In this document: in pieces, positions 15,385 to 22,765 of the stretch
Layout of the letters: every line of letters begins with the position of its first letter
How positions within the stretch are numbered: position 1 is the first letter of the stretch
Assembly (NCBI RefSeq): GCF_016598615.1
Contig: NZ_CP066832.1
Span: 62,001-126,000, forward strand
Length of the DNA stretch: 64,000 nucleotides
Direction of reading: 5' to 3'
DNA from: Streptomyces liliifuscus
GTDB lineage: Bacteria > Actinomycetota > Actinomycetes > Streptomycetales > Streptomycetaceae
Made by a program: the position numbers and the translations under genes
Notes under the pieces: generated by a model
What the model saw: only the letters and a program-made list of their open reading frames with translations
Told to the model about the DNA's origin: nothing
Databases searched by the model: none

Positions 15385-16089
15385 TCAGCAGCAATCGCAG
15401 CCCGGGGCGCAACCGCACACGTCCGGTTCGGCTCCGGTGGGCGTGTGACCGAGGGCGGGCGCGCAGCAGCCCTTGCCCTGCCAGGCATCGCGGCCTTCCT
15501 TGACCGCGACGGCGGCGATCACGAGGGCGGCGATGGGGTCGGCCCAGGTCCAGCCGAACAGCAGGTTGGCCAGCAGGCCGGCCAGGAGTACGGCAGAGAG
15601 ATAGGTGCACAGCAGGGTCTGTTTGGAGTCGGCGACGGCGGAGGCGGAGCCGAGTTCGCGGCCGGCCTTGCGCTGGGCGGCGGACAGGAACGGCATGACC
15701 GCCAGGGAGAGAGCGGCGAGGACGATGCCGGGCACCGAGTGGCCGGCTTCGCCGGTGCCGGTCAGGGCGCGTACGGAGTCGACGGCGACGTAGAGCGCGA
15801 GCGCGAAGAAGGAGAAAGCGATGATCCGCAGCGTTCGCTTTTCCCGGGCCTCCCGGACGGCGTGGTCGCGCGCGGAGAACTGCCAGGCGACGGCCGCGGC
15901 GGAGGAGACCTCGATGACGGAGTCGAGTCCGAAGCCGATCAGGGCGGTGGAGGAGGCGAGGGTGCCCGCGGTGAGGGCGACAGCGGCCTCGGCGACGTTG
16001 TAGGTGATCGTCGCGGCGACCAGCAGGCGTATGCGGCGGGCGAGTGCGTCGCGGCGGGCCGGGCTGGGGCCGAGGGATATCGCGGTCAT
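15385..16089 (-). CDS. CDF-like cation transporter with cysteine-rich tail
   Basis: A 234-residue membrane protein with six predicted helices. ALIGFGLDSVIE resembles the first metal-site helix of cation diffusion facilitators, and WADPIAALVIA the second. The usual cytoplasmic C-terminal domain is missing; instead the last 30 residues hold GCCAP, CGCAPGCDCC, a dense thiol cluster and a possible metal acceptor. It begins directly after the stop of the CmtR-like gene (TGAATG), forming a two-gene sensor-exporter operon. Cd, Pb or Zn export is likely from the sensor type. Confidence 0.78.
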   Translation of the reverse strand: MTAISLGPSPARRDALARRIRLLVAATITYNVAEAAVALTAGTLASSTALIGFGLDSVIEVSSAAAVAWQFSARDHAVREAREKRTLRIIAFSFFALALYVAVDSVRALTGTGEAGHSVPGIVLAALSLAVMPFLSAAQRKAGRELGSASAVADSKQTLLCTYLSAVLLAGLLANLLFGWTWADPIAALVIAAVAVKEGRDAWQGKGCCAPALGHTPTGAEPDVCGCAPGCDCC

Positions 16090-16425
16090 TCAGCAGCAGC
16101 CCTTCTCGTCGGCGTCCACGCAGGTGCGGTCCGCCGCCACGGCGACCACGGCGGTCCGCAGGTCGTCCAGGGCATGTCCGAGGCGTTCGTCGGCCAGTTC
16201 GTAGCGGGTGCGCCGGCCGTCGGGCACGGTGACGACCAGGCCGCAGTCGCGCAGGCAGGCCAGGTGGTTCGACAGCCGGGTGCGGGAGATTCGCAGCTTG
16301 TCGGCGAGGTCGGCGGGGTATGCCGGGGCCTCGCGCAGGGCGAGCAGGACGCGGCAGCGGATGGGGTCGGCGAGCGCGCGTCCGAATCGCGCCAGCACCT
16401 CAATGTCGGTGGCAATGGTCAGCAC
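16090..16425 (-). CDS. CmtR-like ArsR repressor (Cd/Pb sensor)
   Basis: Counting from the GTG at 16425, cysteines fall at 57, 61 (LACLRDCGL) and 102, exactly the Cd/Pb ligands of Mycobacterium tuberculosis CmtR; the flanking sequence (RALADPIRCRVLLAL, RLSNHLACLRDCGLVV) is also CmtR-like. That numbering favours GTG 16425, though ATG at 16440 is possible. Two more cysteines end the protein. It precedes the CDF-like exporter, with the palindrome CCTGAATTCAGG just upstream. Confidence 0.85.
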   Translation of the reverse strand: MLTIATDIEVLARFGRALADPIRCRVLLALREAPAYPADLADKLRISRTRLSNHLACLRDCGLVVTVPDGRRTRYELADERLGHALDDLRTAVVAVAADRTCVDADEKGCC

Positions 16426-16445
16426 ACCACCACGATACATAGATT

Positions 16446-16457
16446 CCTGAATTCAGG
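16446..16457. promoter_or_regulatory. Putative CmtR-like operator
   Basis: Perfect 12-bp palindrome CCTGAATTCAGG, 20 bases upstream of the repressor start, in a locally AT-rich stretch. Confidence 0.6.
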
Positions 16458-16470
16458 TATCCGTGGATCG

Positions 16471-16884
16471 TCAACTGCCGGCTGGGGCCGCGTTCTCGAT
16501 GATCCGGCAGACCAGGGCCATATCCCCGCGGTCGGCGGCCTGGTCCGCCTGGGCGCGGGCGTGCTGGAGAGTCGTGCGGAGGGCTTCGAGGTCGGCGATG
16601 CGGCGGTCTATGTCGGCGAGGTGCTTGTCGAGGAGGTCGGCGACGAGGCCGCAGGGCTGCTCGCCGCGGCGCTGGAGGTCGAGGATGTCCTTGATCTCCT
16701 TGAGGCTGAGGCCGAGGGCCTGGGCCTGGCGGATGAAGCCGAGGACGGGGACGGCGTCGTCGGTGTAGGTGCGGTAGCCGGCGGCGGTGCGCTCGGGCGG
16801 GTCGATGAGGCCGTTGGCCTCGTAGAGGCGTACGGCCTTGGGGCTGAGCCCGGTGGCGGCGGCGATGCGGCCGACGGTGAGCAT
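16471..16884 (-). CDS. MerR-family regulator divergent from the cyclodipeptide synthase
   Basis: A 137-residue MerR with HTH LSPKAVRLYEANGLIDPPER, dimer helix, Cys78 (GEQPCGL) and Cys126 (VCRIIENA). In the family a cysteine near position 77-82 marks divalent sensors, while Cu(I) sensors such as CueR have serine, so the ligand set looks divalent although the downstream ATPase looks copper-type. The ATG at 16884 gives the canonical N-terminus; the frame upstream is non-homologous. It shares the operator at 16927-16947 with the divergent operon. Confidence 0.85.
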   Translation of the reverse strand: MLTVGRIAAATGLSPKAVRLYEANGLIDPPERTAAGYRTYTDDAVPVLGFIRQAQALGLSLKEIKDILDLQRRGEQPCGLVADLLDKHLADIDRRIADLEALRTTLQHARAQADQAADRGDMALVCRIIENAAPAGS

Positions 16885-16923
16885 GGCGGGGCTCCGTTCG
16901 TGGGGCGTGTCTCCAGTGTCGGC

Positions 16924-16955
16924 TTGACCTTGCCCTAAGGGCAAGGTTCTACCGT
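16924..16955 (+). promoter_or_regulatory. MerR-type promoter of the cyclodipeptide synthase / copA operon
   Basis: TTGACC (16924-16929) and TACCGT (16950-16955) are 20 bases apart around a 21-bp palindrome (16927-16947) with perfect 10-base arms ACCTTGCCCT / AGGGCAAGGT. The ATG at 16962 is 6 bases after the -10 box, so the mRNA is probably leaderless. Confidence 0.8.
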
Positions 16956-16961
16956 CCGGGC

Positions 16962-17669
16962 ATGAGCATGGATCAAGCGGGTGGCTGTGCGGCGATGGCG
17001 GTGGAGCCGCTGAGCGCCGCGTGCGCGGCCGTGGTGGAGCGGGGCGAGCACGCCTGCTTCGGGATCAGCCCGTTCAACAGCTACTTCTCCACGGACCGGA
17101 TCCGGGATCTGGCGGCGTGGGGGCTGGCCCGCTTCGAGCGGGTGGACTTCTTCGTACCGGACGCGCCCAGTGCCTTCACCTTCGAGGCGCTCGGGTACAC
17201 GCCGGAGAAGGCCGCGTGGAAGGCGCGCCGGCAGGGGCAGTACACCCGCAACAAGATCGCTACGGCGCTGAGTTCACTCGGCGTCACCCAGCGCGGTGCG
17301 CGCGTGCTGGGCTGGGCCGAGCTGGAGGGCAACGCCGCGTTCGGGCGACTCCACGAACACGGGCTGCGGCGGTACGCCGAGGACGCGGAGTTCCGGGATG
17401 CGTGCCGGGAGGCTTCCGGCTGGGTGCTGGCCGGGAAGCTGCCCACCGGGCAGCGGCCAGATGCGGAGCAGGTTGAGCGGGCGGTGCGGTACTTCCTGGC
17501 CGAGCTGCCGCTGTTCCTCGACACCCCCTCCATCGTCGACGCCGGGATATCGCTCTTCTGCTACCACCAGCCGCCCGACGTGCTGCGCCGCCTCTACTCC
17601 GGCGAGCTGGGCTGGCGCCCCGCTGCGGGACAGGGCTTCGCCGTCATCACCCCGGCCGGCCGAGTATGA
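16962..17669 (+). CDS. tRNA-dependent cyclodipeptide synthase (CDPS, NYH subfamily)
   Basis: A 235-residue class Ic-tRNA-synthetase-like enzyme that joins two aminoacyl groups from tRNAs into a cyclodipeptide. GISPFNSYFS supplies nucleophile Ser36 and Asn39; RYFLAELPLF supplies Tyr177 and Glu181; FCYH supplies Tyr201 and His202. Each is offset by one from the AlbC residues Ser37, Asn40, Tyr178, Glu182, Tyr202 and His203, so it is NYH-type and looks intact. Amino-acid specificity cannot be read by eye. No cyclodipeptide oxidase or P450 lies beside it. Its stop is followed after 20 bases by the P1B ATPase start, so both are driven by the MerR promoter. The link to metal homeostasis is inference. 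Confidence 0.88.
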   Translation: MSMDQAGGCAAMAVEPLSAACAAVVERGEHACFGISPFNSYFSTDRIRDLAAWGLARFERVDFFVPDAPSAFTFEALGYTPEKAAWKARRQGQYTRNKIATALSSLGVTQRGARVLGWAELEGNAAFGRLHEHGLRRYAEDAEFRDACREASGWVLAGKLPTGQRPDAEQVERAVRYFLAELPLFLDTPSIVDAGISLFCYHQPPDVLRRLYSGELGWRPAAGQGFAVITPAGRV

Positions 17670-17689
17670 ACAGGGAAGGAACTTCCACG

Positions 17690-19882
17690 ATGTCCACCAC
17701 GACGGATACCGGCCCCATAGAGCTGGCCATCTCCGGGATGACCTGCGCCTCGTGCGTCGCCCGGGTCGAGCGGAAGCTGGGCAAGCTGCCCGGAGTGAGC
17801 GCCACGGTGAACCTGGCGACCGCCACCGCGCACGTCACCCGCGAGGACCCGGCGGTCGAGGTGGCGGAGCTGGTCTCCGCGGTGGAGGCCATCGGCTACG
17901 GCGCCGAGCCGGCGGGAATCGGCGCGCCTGAGACAAAGGAGGCCGAGTCTGGCGATGCCGAGCAGGCCCACGTCGCCGGACTGCGGCGCCGCCTGATCGG
18001 CTCGGCACTGCTCGGCCTGCCCGTGGTGGCCATATCGATGATCTCCGCGCTGCACTTCGCCGGATGGGAGTGGGTCGTGTTCGCGCTGGCCACGCCGGTA
18101 GTTGCCTGGGGGGCGTGGCCGTTCCACCGGGCGGCGGCGGTCAATCTGCGGCACGGCTCGGCGACCATGGACACCCTCGTGTCGCTGGGCGTGCTGGCCG
18201 CGTATCTGTGGAGCGCGGGCGCCCTGGCCGTGGGCGGGGAGCACCTGTATCTGGAGGTCGCCGTCGTGCTGACGGCGTTCCTGCTCGCCGGGCGGTTCTT
18301 CGAAGCGCGGGCCAAGCGGCGTGCCGGGGAGGCGATCCGGGCGCTGATGCACCTGGGCGCCAAGGACGTCGCCGTTCTGCGCGACGGCACCGAAATACGT
18401 ATCCCCGTCGAGGAGTTGGCGGTCGGGGATCTGTTCGTGGCACGGCCCGGGGAGAAGATCGCCACGGACGGAGAGGTCATCGAGGGCGCCTCGGCGGTGG
18501 ACGAGTCGCTGCTGACCGGCGAGAGCGTGCCGGTGGAGGTCGAGCCGGGCTCGGCTGTGACCGGCGCGACCCTCAACAGCCACGGCCGGCTGGTCGTACG
18601 GGCGACCCGGATCGGCGCGGACACCAAGCTGGCGCAGATCGCCGCGCTGGTGGAGCGGGCGCAGACCGGCAAGGCGGAGGTGCAGCGGCTGGCGGACCGG
18701 ATCTCAGCGGTTTTCGTCCCGGTCGTGATCGCGCTGGCGGTCGGCACGTTCGGAGTGTGGCTGCTGACCGGGGCCTCGGCGGCGAGTGCCCTCACGGCCG
18801 CGATCGCCGTGGTCATCATCGCCTGCCCGTGTGCGCTCGGGCTGGCCACGCCCACCGCGCTGATGGTCGGCACCGGACGCGGCGCACAGCTCGGACTGCT
18901 GATCCGCGGGCCAGAGGTGCTGGAGTCCACCCGGCGGATCGACACCGTCGTCCTGGACAAGACCGGAACCGTCACCGAAGGCCGCATGCGCATGGTCGAC
19001 GTCGTACCGGCCGACGGCGAGGACCAGGAGGAGGTGCTGCGCCTGGCCGGCGGGCTTGAGCACGCCAGCGAGCACCCCATCGCCGCGGCCATCGCGAACG
19101 CCGCGCGCGAGCAGCTCGGCTCACTCCCAGACGTGACCGAATTCGTCAGCACCCAGGGCCGGGGTGTCACCGGGCAGGTCGATGGACGTACGGTCCGCGC
19201 GGGGCGCGCTGCCTGGCTGGACGAGCAAGAGCTGGGCCTGCCGGAGGAGTTGGTCCGGGCCCGGAAGGAGGCCGAGGGCGAGGGCCGTACGGTCGTCTTC
19301 GTCGCCTGGGAGGGGAAGGCGCGCGGTGCGCTGGTGGTCGCCGACACCGTCAAGGCGACCAGCGCCGAGGCGGTGGCCGACCTGAAGCGGCTCGGTCTGA
19401 CCCCGGTGCTGCTGACCGGCGACAACACCGCCGCCGCCCGCGCGGTCGCGGCCGAGGTGGGCATCGAGCAGGTGATCGCCGAGGTCCATCCCGAGGACAA
19501 GGTCGCCGAGGTCGAACGCCTCCAGCACCAGGGCCGGGTGGTGGCGATGGTCGGTGACGGCGTCAACGACGCGGCCGCCCTCGCGCAGGCCGACCTGGGC
19601 CTGGCCATGGGCACCGGCACCGACGCGGCGATCGCCGCCTCCGACCTGACGCTGGTACGGGGCGACCTGCGGGCGGCGGCGGACGCCATCCGGCTGGCCC
19701 GGCGCACCCTCCGCACGATCAAGGCCAATCTGTTCTGGGCGTTCGCCTACAACGTGGCCGCGCTGCCGCTGGCCGCGCTCGGCCTGCTCAACCCGATGAT
19801 CGCCGGTGGGGCGATGGCGTTCTCGTCGGTCTTCGTCGTCTCCAACAGCTTGCGGCTCCGGCGTTTCCAGCCGCTGCGGTGA
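17690..19882 (+). CDS. copA: Cu+-type P1B ATPase
   Basis: A 730-residue export ATPase. N-terminal metal-binding domain GMTCASC (Cys19/Cys22), actuator TGES, membrane CPC (379-381), phosphorylation site DKTGT (Asp423), SEHP, GDGVND, then YN and MAFSS in the last two helices. YN plus MxxSS are the signature of Cu+ P1B-1 pumps. The ATG at 17690 has GGGAAGGA upstream; the ATG at 17666 overlaps the CDPS stop but is less well placed. It is the second gene of the MerR operon after the CDPS, and is followed by a 17-bp hairpin. Confidence 0.93.
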   Translation: MSTTTDTGPIELAISGMTCASCVARVERKLGKLPGVSATVNLATATAHVTREDPAVEVAELVSAVEAIGYGAEPAGIGAPETKEAESGDAEQAHVAGLRRRLIGSALLGLPVVAISMISALHFAGWEWVVFALATPVVAWGAWPFHRAAAVNLRHGSATMDTLVSLGVLAAYLWSAGALAVGGEHLYLEVAVVLTAFLLAGRFFEARAKRRAGEAIRALMHLGAKDVAVLRDGTEIRIPVEELAVGDLFVARPGEKIATDGEVIEGASAVDESLLTGESVPVEVEPGSAVTGATLNSHGRLVVRATRIGADTKLAQIAALVERAQTGKAEVQRLADRISAVFVPVVIALAVGTFGVWLLTGASAASALTAAIAVVIIACPCALGLATPTALMVGTGRGAQLGLLIRGPEVLESTRRIDTVVLDKTGTVTEGRMRMVDVVPADGEDQEEVLRLAGGLEHASEHPIAAAIANAAREQLGSLPDVTEFVSTQGRGVTGQVDGRTVRAGRAAWLDEQELGLPEELVRARKEAEGEGRTVVFVAWEGKARGALVVADTVKATSAEAVADLKRLGLTPVLLTGDNTAAARAVAAEVGIEQVIAEVHPEDKVAEVERLQHQGRVVAMVGDGVNDAAALAQADLGLAMGTGTDAAIAASDLTLVRGDLRAAADAIRLARRTLRTIKANLFWAFAYNVAALPLAALGLLNPMIAGGAMAFSSVFVVSNSLRLRRFQPLR

Positions 19883-19893
19883 ACGGAAGGTGA

Positions 19894-19931
19894 GCGAGGG
19901 GGTGGCCGCCATGTGGCGGCCACCCCCTCGC
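19894..19931. terminator. Bidirectional hairpin between copA and the CopZ-like gene
   Basis: A perfect 17-bp stem (19894-19910 with 19915-19931, arms beginning GCGAGGGGG and ending CCCCCTCGC) with loop ATGT lies between convergent genes. Confidence 0.85.
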
Positions 19932-19952
19932 GGTGTGCTCGCGCTTCGGACT

Positions 19953-20210
19953 TCAGCCGAGGACAGTGGCCTGGTAGCCCGCACGCTCGACCGCCGCGAT
20001 CAGCGTCGAGGGGTCCGTGGAGCCTTCGTCGGTGAGGTGGACGATGCAGCGGCCCTTGCGTACGTCGGTGCTGGAGGAGCGTACGCCCGGCACGTCTTCG
20101 AGCTCGTCGTCGATGAGCAGACCGCAGCTGGCGCAGTGCATCCCGTCGACCTTGAGGACGACTTGGGGGCCGGTCTGCTCCGAACGGGCCTTGCCGCGCA
20201 GCCATTTCAT
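19953..20210 (-). CDS. CopZ-like heavy-metal-associated domain protein
   Basis: An 85-residue protein made of a short basic N-terminus (MKWLRGKARSEQ) and one HMA domain with GMHCASC near residue 25. Such ferredoxin-fold proteins carry Cu(I) between partners. Its start overlaps the stop of the membrane protein at 20207 by 4 bases, so it is made with it and may hand copper to that protein or to CopA. Confidence 0.85.
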   Translation of the reverse strand: MKWLRGKARSEQTGPQVVLKVDGMHCASCGLLIDDELEDVPGVRSSSTDVRKGRCIVHLTDEGSTDPSTLIAAVERAGYQATVLG

Positions 20211-21307
20211 GCCGCGTCCTCCTTGAAGTCGATCGCGCCGCCCTGCATGCCCATGGCGCAGGAGAACAGCAGCTTGCCGGGCTTGCGGGTGCCCAGGTCG
20301 ATGCGGATGTCGCCGTCGCGCTTGGCGATCTCCTGCACGCCGAGCTCGGGGATGGTGAAGGCGCGGGCGCAGCCGCCGGAGTCCTTGCCGCGCAGGATCA
20401 GGGTCGTGGGCGCCCCGGCCCGGGCGGTGAAGGCGGTGGGTTCGTAGAAGTCGGTGACGGTCAGGACGATGGTCTGCTTCCCGGCGGCGTCGAGGGTGAC
20501 CGGTCCTTGCAGGGCAGGCGCGTTGGGCTTGGCGGACGTGCCGGGTTGCGGTTCCGCCGCGGCGGCGGGGGTGGTGGTGTCCACGGTCGTGTACCAGCCG
20601 CCGGCCTGGAGTCCGGAGACCGCCGTCCAGAGCGCGACGGTGAGCACCACCAGGCCGGTGACGATGCCGAGCCGCCCGGAGAACGCTTGGCCGGCCTGGC
20701 GGAAGACGTAGCCGAGAACGGCGAACAGCGGGGCTGTGCCCAGGACGAACCCGGCCATCACCGCGGCCCCGGCCACCGCCGAGCCGGAGGTGATGGCGAC
20801 CAGTTCGACGGAGAGCGTCACCCCGCAGGGGATGAGGACGGTGGCGAAGCCGAGCAGGGCGGGGGCGAGTTTGGCACCGGACTTGGACTTGCGGCGCACC
20901 AGTTGCCCGAAGGCGGCGGGCGGCCGGGGCACCAGCCGGGCCACCGCCTTGACCCCCATCAGGTCCAGGGCGAACAGCAGCATCACGAGTGCGGCGGCGA
21001 TGAGCAGGACCGCCCGGGTGCGGGGGCTGGGCTGCAGTGCGGCGCCGAAGATGCCGAGCAGGGCGCCGAGGAGGGTGTGGGAGAGGAGTTTTCCGGCGAG
21101 GAAGGCGCCGACCGGGGCCAGGGGTTCGGTGGCCTGCTGCCGGGTGGTTGCGCCGCGTGCGGGCCGAGGGGCGGGAGATCCGTGAGGGGTGGTGCGGCGG
21201 CCGACGGCGCCGGCGAGTAGACCGCCTTGTACGGCAGCGCAGGAGGCGCCTCCGGCCAGCAGACCGGTGCCGGCACTGGTGAGGAAGAGGGCGAGCGTCG
21301 AGGCCAT
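20207..21307 (-). CDS. TauE/UreH-like membrane protein with C-terminal cupredoxin-like domain
   Basis: A 366-residue protein. Residues 1-230 form six or more helices of the sulfite exporter TauE / UreH-like type, with conserved cysteines in GGASCAAVQGG and VLIPCGVTLSVE. After a Pro/Ala linker (about 235-260), residues 260-366 form a cupredoxin-like domain (VTDFYEPTAFTARAG) ending in the possible copper site FSCAMGM with upstream CARAF. The combination suggests passage of copper or redox equivalents across the membrane. The ATG at 21307 is preferred to longer starts. It is coupled to the CopZ-like gene. Confidence 0.75.
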   Translation of the reverse strand: MASTLALFLTSAGTGLLAGGASCAAVQGGLLAGAVGRRTTPHGSPAPRPARGATTRQQATEPLAPVGAFLAGKLLSHTLLGALLGIFGAALQPSPRTRAVLLIAAALVMLLFALDLMGVKAVARLVPRPPAAFGQLVRRKSKSGAKLAPALLGFATVLIPCGVTLSVELVAITSGSAVAGAAVMAGFVLGTAPLFAVLGYVFRQAGQAFSGRLGIVTGLVVLTVALWTAVSGLQAGGWYTTVDTTTPAAAAEPQPGTSAKPNAPALQGPVTLDAAGKQTIVLTVTDFYEPTAFTARAGAPTTLILRGKDSGGCARAFTIPELGVQEIAKRDGDIRIDLGTRKPGKLLFSCAMGMQGGAIDFKEDAA

Positions 21308-21383
21308 GCGTGAGGTTCTCCGTCGGGAATCGGGAGGAGGGCACGCGCGCATGATGGCGTGCCGGGCTGATCAGGCATCCGGA

Positions 21384-21410
21384 TTTCCGCCGGTCAGCGA
21401 CCGGCGGAAA
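21384..21410 (-). terminator. Hairpin after the DUF6153-like gene
   Basis: A perfect 11-bp stem (TTTCCGCCGGT / ACCGGCGGAAA) with a 5-base loop lies 10 bases past the stop of the gene at 21421. Confidence 0.7.
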
Positions 21411-21420
21411 CAGGGTGTGA

Positions 21421-21831
21421 TCAGGTCCGGCTCACGCACAGCCTGTCGAGATCGGGTCCCTCACGGGAGGCGGGGGACGGCGGCGCCCGCTCCACGCCGA
21501 CCCGTCCGGCCACCTCGTCCTCGGCCGTCGAGGGAGTGCGCGCGGCAAGCGGCAACGGGACGCTCGCCGGACGGTGCTGGGCTGACGGCTGGCAGTCCAT
21601 GACCATGTCGTCCATGGGACACGACGGCTCGGCCCTCTCTCCGGCGTCTGCTTGATCCGTCGCGTTCCACGGCATCGTCGACGTCATGGGCATCGCGTCC
21701 ATGGACCTGGTGTCCATGGGGACGGCCACGGCGGGCTGCGCGAGGGCCGTGGTGCACAGGGCCAGAGCGACCACGGCCAGCAGCCCGGCCCATCGCCGGG
21801 CCGAGAGCGGTTGCACGCGCATCCTGGCCAT
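21421..21831 (-). CDS. DUF6153-like exported Met/Cys-containing protein
   Basis: A 136-residue protein with an N-terminal signal or anchor helix, then a Met/Asp-rich segment (MDTRSMDAMPM; CPMDDMVMDC) that could bind copper, ending PDLDRLCVSRT. The ending matches the two related proteins at 29221 and 59548 (PDLHVLQVQRT, PSLHVLQVLRT). A -10-like TAGCAT lies 8 bases before ATG 21831, suggesting a leaderless transcript. Extracytoplasmic copper binding is inferred from composition and neighbours. Confidence 0.65.
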   Translation of the reverse strand: MARMRVQPLSARRWAGLLAVVALALCTTALAQPAVAVPMDTRSMDAMPMTSTMPWNATDQADAGERAEPSCPMDDMVMDCQPSAQHRPASVPLPLAARTPSTAEDEVAGRVGVERAPPSPASREGPDLDRLCVSRT

Positions 21832-21880
21832 GGCACGGGATGCTAGCCCGCGCTGACGCCCCAGCCTGAGCATTCCGCGA

Positions 21881-22642
21881 TCACAGCGCCGGCTGGTAGC
21901 CCGCGACCCAGTACCGCAGCAGCCCGGCGAAGTACGCCCACAGACCGCTGACCTGCAGAATGCCGACGATCACCAGCATCGCGCCGCCGAACCGCATCAC
22001 CGTACGAGCATTGCGGCGGGCGAACCCGAAGGCGTGCAGGGCGCGGCGGAAGCCGAGGGCGGCGATGAGGAAGGGCAGGCCCAGGCCGACGCTGTAGACG
22101 AAGGCGAGCAGGGCGCCGCGTCCGGCGCTGCCGGTGGTGAAGGACAGGCTCATCACGGCGGCGAGGGTGGGGCCGATGCACGGGGTCCAGCCCAGACCGA
22201 ACATCACCCCCAGCAGCGGGGCCCCGGCCAGCCCGGCCCGCGGGTGATAGCTGACGCGGAAGGTGCGTCCGGCGAGCGGGATGCGCTCGAAGGCGCCCAG
22301 GAAGAGCAGGCCGAGCAGGATCGTCAGGGTGCCGAGGATCCGGGTGATGAGGTCCTGGTGGGCGAGCAGCGTGTTGCCGGCATAGCCGAGCGCGGCCCCG
22401 TAGCTGGCGAAGAGGACGGAGAAGCCGAGGATGAACAGCGCCGTCCCGGCGACCATCCGGCCCCGGCTCTCCCGGCCCGCCTGGACGTCGGCCGCCGACA
22501 TGCCGGTGGCGTACGAAAGGTAGCCGGGCACCAGCGGCAGACAGCACGGCGAGAAGAACGACACCGCACCGGCCAGCAGGGCGAGCGGCGCGGCCAGCAG
22601 CAACGGCCCGTCGGCGACGAGGTCGGGTATGGCGGCACTCAA
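21881..22642 (-). CDS. ccdA: CcdA-type thiol-disulfide transmembrane protein
   Basis: A 253-residue, six-helix protein. Paired cysteines are in SFFSPCCLPLVPGYLSY (helix 1) and GLGWTPCIGPTLAAV (helix 4), the CcdA/DsbD core that carries electrons from cytosolic thioredoxin to extracytoplasmic thiols. Start is TTG at 22642 with GGAGG upstream; no in-frame ATG precedes the first helix. It is transcribed away from the CCTAA-TTAGG site at 22705-22723. Confidence 0.88.
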   Translation of the reverse strand: MSAAIPDLVADGPLLLAAPLALLAGAVSFFSPCCLPLVPGYLSYATGMSAADVQAGRESRGRMVAGTALFILGFSVLFASYGAALGYAGNTLLAHQDLITRILGTLTILLGLLFLGAFERIPLAGRTFRVSYHPRAGLAGAPLLGVMFGLGWTPCIGPTLAAVMSLSFTTGSAGRGALLAFVYSVGLGLPFLIAALGFRRALHAFGFARRNARTVMRFGGAMLVIVGILQVSGLWAYFAGLLRYWVAGYQPAL

Positions 22643-22704
22643 GGACAGCCTCCAGAACGGCGCACGAAGGAACGGTGCGCCGCGCTGGACGCCCCCGCGA
22701 CAAT

Positions 22705-22723
22705 ACTCCTAACCTGATTAGGT
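22705..22723 (-). promoter_or_regulatory. CCTAA-N5-TTAGG site 1 (ccdA / methyltransferase)
   Basis: Read on the minus strand toward ccdA, the site is ACCTAATCAGGTTAGGAGT. It matches site 3 at 24844-24862 at 16 of 19 positions and in the same orientation relative to a ccdA-like gene. It lies in the divergent gap, so it may also control the methyltransferase. Confidence 0.6.
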
Positions 22724-22765
22724 GAGGCAGAGGGGCCTCCTGTCGCCGCGACCGAGGAGGACGTC

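Noticed and set aside
17896..19728. 610-residue minus-strand frame
   Set aside because: Exact antisense of copA; Ser/Arg/Ala shadow composition.
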